Source: CAYTYX01 sp964442325
GTDB taxonomy: Bacteria; Patescibacteriota; Saccharimonadia; Saccharimonadales; UBA10212
Length of the DNA: 64,000 bases
Direction: 5' to 3'
NCBI GenBank assembly: GCA_964442325.1
Contig: CAYTYX010000001.1
Location: 62,001-126,000, forward strand
Shown here in pieces: positions 7,246 to 14,688 of this stretch. Position 1 is the stretch's first letter, and each line of letters opens with the position of its first letter. The notes beneath the pieces were generated by a model that saw nothing but the letters and a program-made list of their open reading frames with translations, had not been told where the DNA came from and searched no databases. A program made the position numbers and the translations under genes.

Positions 7246-7624
7246 GCGGCGCCGAGTGGTGAAACCCGGTGCGCCGTGGCACGGCACACCCAAGGGCTAC
7301 CGGCACTACGGCTGCAGGTGCAAACGTTGCACTGCGGCTCACAGCGCAGCTTGCCTAAAGTGGTACCACGACCATGGGCGGATGACGTTGGCCGAACGAT
7401 ACGCTCAGCAAGCCGCCGCCAAGAAACACGGCACAGAGAGCTGCTACAACAGCGGCTGCAACCGTGCCGAGTGCCGCAGAGTGGCAACTAGAGCTCGGCG
7501 GGAGCGGCGGCAATTACAGGCCGCAGTCTCCAGGAATAAAAAAGTCCGGCAGGGTCAGTCAAGTCCGATCCTGCCGGTGCCCTATCGAGCACTCGCTCTA
7601 GGGTTTGGCGGTGCGTCATTTTGA
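7238..7624 (+). CDS. Cys-rich HGTxxGY-repeat protein (actinophage-type)
   Basis: A 128-residue basic protein with two cysteine-containing units. The first is HGTPKGYRHYGCRCKRC with a following AAHSAAC and YHDHGR. The second is KHGTESCYNSGCNRAEC. The pattern HGT..GY..GCRC..C..A is one I associate with short, probably zinc-binding proteins of actinobacteria and their phages. The arginine-rich tail suggests nucleic-acid binding. It overlaps the previous gene by 8 nt and ends inside the island terminator. A second hairpin (CCGGCAGG 7546-7553 with 7570-7577) lies within the coding region and would read as a terminator on the minus strand. Confidence 0.65.
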   Translation: MSRRRRVVKPGAPWHGTPKGYRHYGCRCKRCTAAHSAACLKWYHDHGRMTLAERYAQQAAAKKHGTESCYNSGCNRAECRRVATRARRERRQLQAAVSRNKKVRQGQSSPILPVPYRALALGFGGASF

Positions 7625-7640
7625 CGTGCCGCTTTTAATT
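7608..7640 (+). terminator. Terminator closing the phage-like island
   Basis: GCGGTGCGTCA and TGACGTGCCGC form an 11-bp stem with two G-T pairs and a 3-base loop, followed by TTTTAATTT. It overlaps the last codons of the preceding gene. Confidence 0.75.
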
Positions 7641-7690
7641 TATTAAAACACTTGTGTTTTGGGCTTTTTCTAAACTAAAATTCAGATGTA

Positions 7691-9184
7691 ATGAAACTTG
7701 CCAGGGTGGGCCTTGGGGCAATAGTGACTTCGGCCACATTGCTACTTATTCCTACTGTTGCCTTAGCAGTATCACCACCGGCCATCGCGGCACCAGCCGG
7801 CCTGTCAATTGTCGAAATCAAATTTACCGGCAGTGAATTTGTGATGCTCCAAAATAACACCGGCTCTGATATCAATGACCTAAGCGTCTATCGGCTAACT
7901 AATTTTAATAATTCTAATCCGCTAACAGCTACCAGCAACACCACCCAACAATTGCCTGCCGCTAGCCTAGCAGTTAGCCAAACAGTCCTATTAAGCGGGG
8001 ACGGTGGCGCGACGTGTGGCGCGGCCGTGACAGATAGTTTATCCATTAGCCTGACCGACTCAACCGGTTTTTTGGAAGTTGTCCAGCAAAGTTTGGTCAA
8101 CGGCCAGCTGATTCAAACCGCCGGCGATGCAGTGGCCTGGGGCTCCGGCACCACCCAAGCTAGCGGCATGATTGGTACGGTCCCGTCTGCAACCTCGGCA
8201 CCTCTAGCTGCTTACTATCGCTATCAAAACTCTGCGTCGACACCGCCATTTCTTTGGCAACGAGCCGACACAGCCAGCGTCACCAATACATGCCAACTGA
8301 ACGTAACTGGCGCCACGCCGCCAGCTCCGTCTAACCCCGGCAACCAACTTTTGCCCGGTTCGCCGCCACCGGCCCAAATAGTCTCGCTTACGTCAAGTAC
8401 TGGCACTATCGCCAGCTTGCCGCCCAGCGACGTAGGCCTAAAAGCCCCGACTATTAACGAGCTTTTACCCAACCCGGCGTCGCCAATCACTGATACCGAT
8501 GGCGAATTTATCGAGCTCTACAACTCCAACTCGGCTAGCTTTGACTTGTCGGGTTTTGTGTTGCAAACCGGCACGACTACGACCCACAAGTATACCTTCC
8601 CGAGTGGAGTGAAGTTAAAACCGAACTCTTTTACCGCCTTTTCGCTAAAAGGTACCGGACTGAGCCTTAGCAATAGCAGCGGCCGAGCAGAATTATTTGA
8701 CCCATTGGGTAATTTAATATCTAAAACGGACGATTATGGGACCGCCAAAGATGGGCTTTCCTGGGCGTTGGCCGATGGCAAGTGGTACTGGACCAACTCA
8801 CCGACGCCCAGTGCCGAAAATGTGATTAATCAATCCAGTTCGGGCAGCGCCAGTTCTGGAGGAAGTGCGCCGCAAATTCTCGGTGCAAGCTCTAGTCAAA
8901 ATTCTGGTGGTGGCTCTGGCGGTAACTCGCCCAACGCTGCCGCGACGCCACTGCACCCATGGACACTTGCTGGTGTAGGTGCGCTGGCTGTAGGATATGG
9001 TCTATATGAGTACCGGCAGGATTTGGCGAACCGTTTCCACCAGTTCCAGCGATACCGAACAGCTCGGGCAGCTGCTGGGTCGCCAGCTAACGGGCGGGGA
9101 AGTGCTGGAGTTGCGAGCCGACTTGGGCGGTGGCAAAACAACCTTCGTGCGCGGTCTGGCGGCCGGCGCGGCAAGTCAGGATAG
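7691..9184 (+). CDS. Secreted, membrane-anchored lamin-tail-domain protein
   Basis: A 497-residue surface protein. It has a signal peptide (about 1-27, ending VALA), a first LTD-like beta domain (about 38-195), a Pro/Ser linker, and a clearer lamin-tail domain (about 253-375; INELLPNP, GEFIELYN, FDLSGFVLQ). A Ser/Gly-rich stalk precedes a C-terminal membrane segment (about 420-440) and a basic tail. LTDs in bacteria occur in exported proteins and may bind surfaces or nucleic acid. The last 179 nt overlap tsaE in another frame. TAAAAT ends 9 nt before the ATG. Neighbours give no clear functional link. Confidence 0.8.
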   Translation: MKLARVGLGAIVTSATLLLIPTVALAVSPPAIAAPAGLSIVEIKFTGSEFVMLQNNTGSDINDLSVYRLTNFNNSNPLTATSNTTQQLPAASLAVSQTVLLSGDGGATCGAAVTDSLSISLTDSTGFLEVVQQSLVNGQLIQTAGDAVAWGSGTTQASGMIGTVPSATSAPLAAYYRYQNSASTPPFLWQRADTASVTNTCQLNVTGATPPAPSNPGNQLLPGSPPPAQIVSLTSSTGTIASLPPSDVGLKAPTINELLPNPASPITDTDGEFIELYNSNSASFDLSGFVLQTGTTTTHKYTFPSGVKLKPNSFTAFSLKGTGLSLSNSSGRAELFDPLGNLISKTDDYGTAKDGLSWALADGKWYWTNSPTPSAENVINQSSSGSASSGGSAPQILGASSSQNSGGGSGGNSPNAAATPLHPWTLAGVGALAVGYGLYEYRQDLANRFHQFQRYRTARAAAGSPANGRGSAGVASRLGRWQNNLRARSGGRRGKSG

Positions 9185-9497
9185 GGTAGCCAGCCCAACC
9201 TTTACGTTGAACCGGATTTATAAAGCCCCCAAATTTGATATCCACCACTACGATTTTTACCGTTTGAACGAGCCCGGTATAGTGGCCGACCAACTGGCCG
9301 AAAGTTTAGATAATCCACGAGCCGTAACAGTGGTAGAGTGGAGCGATATTGTCCAAGACGTATTGCCGCCCGAGCATTTGATTATAGAATTTAAGCCTAC
9401 TCCGGCGGCAAGCGACGAAAGGGAAGTCGCCGTAACTTATCCTGAAGCTCTGGCGCCGCTTGTAGAGAAGTTAGAAAACGATTGGAGTAGCCGGTGA
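9006..9497 (+). CDS. tsaE: tRNA t6A threonylcarbamoyladenosine ATPase TsaE
   Basis: A 163-residue P-loop ATPase that supports the TsaBD complex making t6A37 in ANN-decoding tRNAs. Visible are SDTEQLGQLLG, the P-loop ADLGGGKTTFVRG (first Gly of the usual GDLGAGKT is Ala), SPTFTLNRIY, the H-x-DFYRL segment, and VVEWSD. The ATG at 9006 is favoured over the one at 8997 because AGGA lies about 10 bases before it. The start lies well inside the upstream surface-protein gene. It is followed by tsaB with a GTGA overlap. Confidence 0.9.
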   Translation: MSTGRIWRTVSTSSSDTEQLGQLLGRQLTGGEVLELRADLGGGKTTFVRGLAAGAASQDRVASPTFTLNRIYKAPKFDIHHYDFYRLNEPGIVADQLAESLDNPRAVTVVEWSDIVQDVLPPEHLIIEFKPTPAASDEREVAVTYPEALAPLVEKLENDWSSR

Positions 9498-9886
9498 AAA
9501 TCTTGGCCATTCGTACCGACAAACCTGAGGCCGAACTTTATCTTTACAACGGCCAAAAACAGCTGGCCGAGCTAAAATGGCAGGCCCACAGAGAATTATC
9601 TGACACAATTCATCTTAAAATCCAACAGATACTTGACAAGTCAAGTATTAAGCTGGAAGAGCTAGACGGGCTGATAATTTTTCGCGGTCCGGGCAGTTTT
9701 ACCGGCCTGCGCATTGGCGCAACTGTTGCCAATACCCTGGCCTACGCCTACTCCATTCCAATTATTGGTTCACTTGGGCCTGATTGGCTTAAATCTGGCA
9801 TTCAAAAACTGCTGGCCGGCCAAAACGATAAAATTGCCGTGCCCGAATACGGCGCCGAGCCAAATATTACTAAACCGGTTAAATAA
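9494..9886 (+). CDS. tsaB: Short TsaB-like t6A protein
   Basis: A 130-residue protein matching the N-terminal half of TsaB/YeaZ, with the diagnostic RGPGSFTGLRIGATVANTLA around 67-86. Normal TsaB is about 220-230 residues, so the C-terminal ASKHA lobe is missing or very reduced. No frameshift is evident, because the frame ends just before a promoter. TsaB is a scaffold for TsaD, which is not in this window. GTG start overlaps the tsaE stop (GTGA). Confidence 0.85.
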   Translation: MKILAIRTDKPEAELYLYNGQKQLAELKWQAHRELSDTIHLKIQQILDKSSIKLEELDGLIIFRGPGSFTGLRIGATVANTLAYAYSIPIIGSLGPDWLKSGIQKLLAGQNDKIAVPEYGAEPNITKPVK

Positions 9887-9888
9887 TA

Positions 9889-9918
9889 TTGACCGGCTTG
9901 GCAAAATGGTCGTATAGT
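9889..9918 (+). promoter_or_regulatory. Promoter upstream of rny
   Basis: TTGACC (9889-9894), an 18-base spacer and TATAGT (9913-9918). It implies a 5' leader of about 165 nt before rny, long for this genome; no riboswitch fold was recognised in it. Confidence 0.65.
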
Positions 9919-10089
9919 AAGTTTAGGATTTTCCGGCAGTAAAGTTTTTGGGAACATCCAATTTCATATTCATTTAACTAAAATTTGAAAACCTTTTAAC
10001 CGACAGTTTTGGCTGGCTAAAGAAGTGATAGTGATCGCCTAGGCGAACTGTTCGGCTTTAGATAGGTCTTCTTTGCGAGGGAGGACAAG

Positions 10090-11598
10090 ATGTTAGAAGC
10101 TATTTTAGCCGTAGCCGGGCTTGCTATTGGTGCCGGCGGCGGTGTGTATTACAGCCAGACTAAAGTGACACAGGCTGGCGAGGAAGCCAAAAAAGAATTA
10201 GCTAGAGCCAAAAAAGAAGCCGAAGCCTTAGTTAAAAAAGCTCAGGAAGAAGCTGGCAACCGGGTGGACGAAGCCCGTAAAGACGAGCAAAAACGCCGCA
10301 GTGAACTAAAAGAAGTCGAAGAACGCCTGGCCAAACGCGAGGAAATGTTCGACAAAAAACTCGACGAGCTGGACAAGCGGGCCGATGGCCTGCGTAAATC
10401 CGAGGGCGAGCTAGAATCGCTCAAAGACGAGATCCGGGCGGTCCGCACTAAACAACAAGACAAGCTGGAAAAGATCGCCAAGTTAACCAAAGCCGACGCG
10501 GCCGACAAGTTAATGCAAATGACCGAGCGCGACATTAAAAACGACTTGCTTGGTCTGATCAGCAAATTACAAAAAGAAGCCCAGGAAAATGCCGAAGAGC
10601 AAGCCGCGCTAATAATCACCACGGCGATGGAACGCATGGCTTCCGAGGTAACCAGCGAGCGAACAGTAACGGCCGTCAAACTGGACGACGAGGAAATGAA
10701 AGGCCGGATTATCGGCAAAGAAGGCCGAAATATCCAAGCCTTGCAACGTGCCACTGGCGTAGACATTTTGGTGGACGAAACGCCGGGTATGATTGTGCTA
10801 AGTAGCTTTGATCCGGTGCGGCGCGAAGTTGCCCGCCAAGCGATGGAGATGCTACTTAAAGACGGTCGGGTGCACCCGGGCCGGATTGAAGAAGTTGTTG
10901 AAAAAGCCCAAAAGCAGGTTCAAAAAGAAGTGGTCCACGCTGCCGAAGACGCTGCCCGCGAAGTGGGCGTGATTGGCATCCCGCGCGAGATTTTACAGCT
11001 ACTTGGTGAGCTCAAATTCCGTACCAGCTATGGCCAAAATATGCTGAAGCACTCTGTCGAGATGGCGCAGTTGGCCGGCGTTTTGGCCGACGAGCTTGGC
11101 GCAGACGTTAAGGTTGCCAAGTACGCTGCCCTAACGCACGACTTAGGCAAGGCTTTGTCACACAAAGTAGAAGGCAAGCACCACCACATTAGTGGCGAGA
11201 TGCTGCGCAAGTACGGCGCGCCCGAAGCGGTAGCCGAGGCTGCCGAGCAGCACCACGACGACATGGAAGCAACTAGCGTCGAGGCGTTAATTGTCCGAGT
11301 AGTAGACGCCATTTCCGGCGCCCGCCCCGGCGCGCGCAACATCAGCGCCGAAAACTTTGCTGAGCGCATGAAGGATCTGGAAAACACCGCGTTAACATTC
11401 GAAGGTATCGACAAGGCCTACGCCATTAGCGCCGGCCGCGAAGTCCGGGTGTTTGTTTACCCGCAAAAAATTGACGACCTGCAGGCCATCCAACTAGCCC
11501 GCGACATTGCCAATAAAATCGAGTCAACCTTGCAGTATCCCGGTACCATCAAGGTTAATGTTATCCGCGAAACTCGCGCTGTCGAGTTCGCCAAATAG
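10090..11598 (+). CDS. rny: Ribonuclease Y
   Basis: A 502-residue membrane-tethered endoribonuclease that starts mRNA decay. An N-terminal membrane helix (about 3-20) leads into a long charged coiled coil (about 25-170). A KH domain with GRIIGKEGRNIQAL follows (near 200), then an HD domain with THDLGKALSH and AAEQHHDD (about 345-395). Length is typical (about 510-520). The start is preceded by GAGGGAGGACAAG. It has its own promoter and long leader. The 3' neighbour is a HIT protein 19 nt downstream. Confidence 0.97.
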   Translation: MLEAILAVAGLAIGAGGGVYYSQTKVTQAGEEAKKELARAKKEAEALVKKAQEEAGNRVDEARKDEQKRRSELKEVEERLAKREEMFDKKLDELDKRADGLRKSEGELESLKDEIRAVRTKQQDKLEKIAKLTKADAADKLMQMTERDIKNDLLGLISKLQKEAQENAEEQAALIITTAMERMASEVTSERTVTAVKLDDEEMKGRIIGKEGRNIQALQRATGVDILVDETPGMIVLSSFDPVRREVARQAMEMLLKDGRVHPGRIEEVVEKAQKQVQKEVVHAAEDAAREVGVIGIPREILQLLGELKFRTSYGQNMLKHSVEMAQLAGVLADELGADVKVAKYAALTHDLGKALSHKVEGKHHHISGEMLRKYGAPEAVAEAAEQHHDDMEATSVEALIVRVVDAISGARPGARNISAENFAERMKDLENTALTFEGIDKAYAISAGREVRVFVYPQKIDDLQAIQLARDIANKIESTLQYPGTIKVNVIRETRAVEFAK

Positions 11599-11617
11599 TT
11601 TATTTAGTCCTCTAGCT

Positions 11618-12049
11618 ATGTATCGGACTAGAAAAAACACCAAAGCCTATAAACCGGCTAGCCAAAAGAAAAAACTAGAAGCTGGTATAAAAGCCTGCCC
11701 TTTTTGTAATCCCAAAGCAAGAGAAATAGTCGAGCAGGGTAAATTTAGCTATGTAACCAAAAACACATATGGCTATCAATACTGGGAGTTTATGGGTGTT
11801 GCTGATCATTTGATGATTGTGCCTAAACGCCATGTCGAAGGATTGTCTGATTTAAATTCAGCCGAACGAAACGAGATTATGGATACTATCAGTCGCTTCG
11901 AGGCCAAAGGCTATAACGTGTATGCCCGCGAAAAAAATAATCCGGTAAAGTCGGTACCCCATCAACACACCCACTTACTTAAAACCGATAATCGTCTAGC
12001 CCGATTCGCTGTCTACTTTAAAAAGCCGTATCTGCTAATCACAAGATAA
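11618..12049 (+). CDS. HIT family hydrolase-like protein
   Basis: A 143-residue protein with ACPFCNPKA (a zinc-type CxxC) and the HIT histidine motif VPHQHTHLL near 117-125. HIT proteins hydrolyse or transfer nucleotides such as Ap4A or AMP conjugates. The open frame extends upstream into rny, but the ATG at 11618 fits the family start. It lies 19 nt after rny and could be co-transcribed. Confidence 0.85.
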   Translation: MYRTRKNTKAYKPASQKKKLEAGIKACPFCNPKAREIVEQGKFSYVTKNTYGYQYWEFMGVADHLMIVPKRHVEGLSDLNSAERNEIMDTISRFEAKGYNVYAREKNNPVKSVPHQHTHLLKTDNRLARFAVYFKKPYLLITR

Positions 12050-12109
12050 ATCTCTTCTGGTCAATCGGGAGCAAATAACTCCGAGCCCAACTAGCCTATA
12101 ATAGGTGGT

Positions 12110-13717
12110 ATGAAAATATGGCCAAGGGCTTGGCCAAGGCGGCTGACCTACCTGCTAAGTGCCGGTTTACTGGGATTGGCGTTGCTAGGTGGCTGGAGCT
12201 GGTACCACTACAGCAAAATTAATATTAGCGGCCCAACGGTCCATATAAACAAATTGCAGTTTGACCAGTCGCTTACAATTGGTGAACAAGCTCTGATTAG
12301 CCAATCAATTGCCGGTCTTCAGCCAAAGTCAAATTTTAGCGGCCCAGTTTTTGCCTATTCCGCCACTAGCTTAAACCCTTCAGCTGGCAGCTCGTTGCTA
12401 AGTGTTTATGTGCCGGTGACCGATCCCTACGCGATCAAGCAAAGTATCACTAGCCAGGAGATAAGTGCCGAACAAAAAATATACATACCAAATGAACTTA
12501 ATCCGGTCGTGTCGGCGGCGCTAGCGACTACGCTCAACCTAGATCCACAAAAATTTAGCCCAACCAGCGATATAGCAACAACCCTATTGCAAAACCCAGG
12601 CAGCTTGGCATTTATTAATGCCAAGGATTTAACGCCGGCGCTAAAGCTGTTGCGCCTAAACAACCACTACTATTTGGACGATTTTAGTAGCGGCGCGGTG
12701 TTTCGCTCTGTTCAGTTTAGTGGCACAAGTGCATCGCAGCTACCAGCCCTAAAACTCGGCAACTTTGCGACTTCCAGTAATGTTCTGAAACTGAATATGA
12801 GCGGGGTTACTGCCCTAACCCGTGCACTGATGCTCAAAATAAACGCCTCCGGCGACCCGGCTTACCCAGCTAAAAACATCGGCGGTTTTTTGGCCGATGC
12901 CGACTTTACCCAAACATCCGACGAAGTTTCTTTTAAAACCGGCTGCGTGGTTTCCGACACTGTCTTTTGCGCTACGCCAAGTTCTATCAAGACGCTAAAA
13001 GCTAGCGGTATCAATATTGTCGAGCTAACCGGCAATCACAATAACGATGCCGGCACTACGGCCGGCACCAACACAATTAATCTATATCACTCTTTGGGCT
13101 GGGGAACATTTGGCGGGGGACTAAATGCTGCCGCTGCCGCCAAACCTTACGTTATTAATAAAAAGGGTAGCCAGGTAGCTTTGCTTGGCTACAATTACTA
13201 CGACACTGTCTATAGAAGCGCGGCTTTGGCCGGGCCAACTAGCCCCGGTGCGGCTAGCTTTAGTTTTGCAAAAATCAAGGCGGCCATTGCTGCTGCAAAA
13301 GCTTTAGGCAACTTTGTGATTGTTGATGTTCAGTATCAGGAATGCTACTCCTATCCGGATGGCTATGTACTCGACCCGGCTTGCTATAAACCACTAGCCT
13401 CGCCTGATCAAAAAGCTGACTTTGAGCGCATCATTAACGAGGGGGCGGATATGGTGATTGGCACTCAAGCCCACCAGCCACAAACCTATGAGATGTACAA
13501 GGGTAAGCCGATTTACTTTGGGCTTGGTAATTTATATTTCGACCAATTTGAGTGGCCCGGCACTGAGCAGGGAATAATCCTAACCCACTATTTTTTAAAT
13601 GGCCGCTTACTGCAAACCAAATTATCGCCAACAATTTATAACCAGACCATGCAGCCACGGCTAATGACTGACTCCGAAGCCACTAACTTTCTAAAACTTC
13701 TTCAACAAGCCAGATAA
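12110..13717 (+). CDS. CapA/PgsA family metallophosphatase-like surface protein
   Basis: A 535-residue protein with one N-terminal membrane segment (about 12-30) and an external CapA-type domain. Recognisable are ELTGNHNNDAG, GYNYYDT, IVDVQYQECY, GTQAHQPQTYEMYKGKPIYF and GLGNLYFDQF. Family members are calcineurin-like proteins linked to poly-gamma-glutamate capsule synthesis. The first metal motif is weaker here (GFLADADFTQT). Residues 45-250 form an additional N-terminal region. TATAAT ends 7 nt before the ATG, so a leaderless start is likely. Confidence 0.85.
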   Translation: MKIWPRAWPRRLTYLLSAGLLGLALLGGWSWYHYSKINISGPTVHINKLQFDQSLTIGEQALISQSIAGLQPKSNFSGPVFAYSATSLNPSAGSSLLSVYVPVTDPYAIKQSITSQEISAEQKIYIPNELNPVVSAALATTLNLDPQKFSPTSDIATTLLQNPGSLAFINAKDLTPALKLLRLNNHYYLDDFSSGAVFRSVQFSGTSASQLPALKLGNFATSSNVLKLNMSGVTALTRALMLKINASGDPAYPAKNIGGFLADADFTQTSDEVSFKTGCVVSDTVFCATPSSIKTLKASGINIVELTGNHNNDAGTTAGTNTINLYHSLGWGTFGGGLNAAAAAKPYVINKKGSQVALLGYNYYDTVYRSAALAGPTSPGAASFSFAKIKAAIAAAKALGNFVIVDVQYQECYSYPDGYVLDPACYKPLASPDQKADFERIINEGADMVIGTQAHQPQTYEMYKGKPIYFGLGNLYFDQFEWPGTEQGIILTHYFLNGRLLQTKLSPTIYNQTMQPRLMTDSEATNFLKLLQQAR

Positions 13718-13728
13718 TTTATCTGCCT

Positions 13729-13805
13729 TGGTCGGGGTGAGAGGACTCGAACCTCCGGCCTCCGCGTCCCAAACGCGGCGCGCTAGCCAACTGCGCCACA
13801 CCCCG
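13729..13805 (-). tRNA. tRNA-Pro (TGG)
   Basis: Acceptor stem CGGGGTG/CACCCCG with discriminator A and encoded CCA (13729-13731). Anticodon stem CCGCG/CGCGG encloses TTTGGGA, anticodon TGG. The T arm contains GGTTCGAGTCC. 77 nt including CCA. Confidence 0.95.
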
Positions 13806-13843
13806 ATCAACTTTGCGAGTATAGCAAATAACAGAGGTAGAAG

Positions 13844-14674
13844 CTAGAGCTGTTTGTGAGTTACTTTGTAGTAGAGAGTCGTGGTTAAAACTGTACTAAT
13901 AACTTTGGCCAGTACAAATGAGCCGGCACCCAGTAGGGCTGCCAAAAACCAACCGACCAGCCGGGCGGTATGGCCGTCGAACCAATAGTGCTGGACTAGC
14001 TTTGGCAAAAAACTAAGCAGGCCAAGCACTAACACGCTTAATATCGTAGTTACCCGGATTACCAAACTTTCGTGCCAAGCCCCGCCCAGAGTTTTTACCG
14101 AATGGGCAACTGTACCAAACAGCCCTTCGCTTTTATTCATAATCGCTGGCGCTAGCTGGCTGGTGCTCATCGAAAACGAACTACCAACAACGCCGACAAT
14201 GCCGCGCGGCAGCTTGCGCCACTGGGCGATGACGGCCAGCGGAAAGAAAAAGACCGACAAAATCGAAAAGAAAGTGACTCTAAAAAATCTGCGGCCGACT
14301 GCCCGTAGTCCAAATAGCAACGTAGTTGGCTGACCGTCGAGCTTGGCCCACGTGCTGGCGCTGACGGCGCAGGTAAAATAAGCGGTTATAAAAAAGGTGT
14401 AAAAAACCGGGAAGGCCACTAGGCCTAGATGCGCCAGCAAAGTATGAGGCGCGCTTTGATCAACTTTATTCAGGATTTGCCAGCGGTCTACGTGTCGCCA
14501 GCCGTGCAGTACAAAGCCGGTGACCAGTGGCGAGGTTATCCATATAAAACCAACTGCCATATAGGCGTAAATCGCAATTTGCGGGTCACGGATTAGCGCT
14601 TTGAGTCCAGAGGCCGTGGCAGTTCCGGCATTTTTTATGGCCTTGTCGCCGGTTCTGATAAATCTGCCAAACAC
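13844..14674 (-). CDS. Polytopic membrane protein of unknown function
   Basis: GTG start, 276 residues, about five to six membrane segments (near 34-57, 85-110, 132-152, 215-233, 242-265). The two-block layout with helices separated by basic loops is reminiscent of the DUF6159-type membrane proteins, but this is a weak impression. It lies 15 nt downstream of the antiporter gene on the same strand and could share its transcript. Confidence 0.65.
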   Translation of the reverse strand: MFGRFIRTGDKAIKNAGTATASGLKALIRDPQIAIYAYMAVGFIWITSPLVTGFVLHGWRHVDRWQILNKVDQSAPHTLLAHLGLVAFPVFYTFFITAYFTCAVSASTWAKLDGQPTTLLFGLRAVGRRFFRVTFFSILSVFFFPLAVIAQWRKLPRGIVGVVGSSFSMSTSQLAPAIMNKSEGLFGTVAHSVKTLGGAWHESLVIRVTTILSVLVLGLLSFLPKLVQHYWFDGHTARLVGWFLAALLGAGSFVLAKVISTVLTTTLYYKVTHKQL

Positions 14675-14688
14675 TGTTTTAAATACCC

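Noticed and set aside
7546..7577. Terminator (CCGGCAGG/CCTGCCGG) on the minus strand
   Set aside because: It lies inside the coding region of the 7238 gene and no minus-strand gene is upstream of it; kept only as a comment on that gene.
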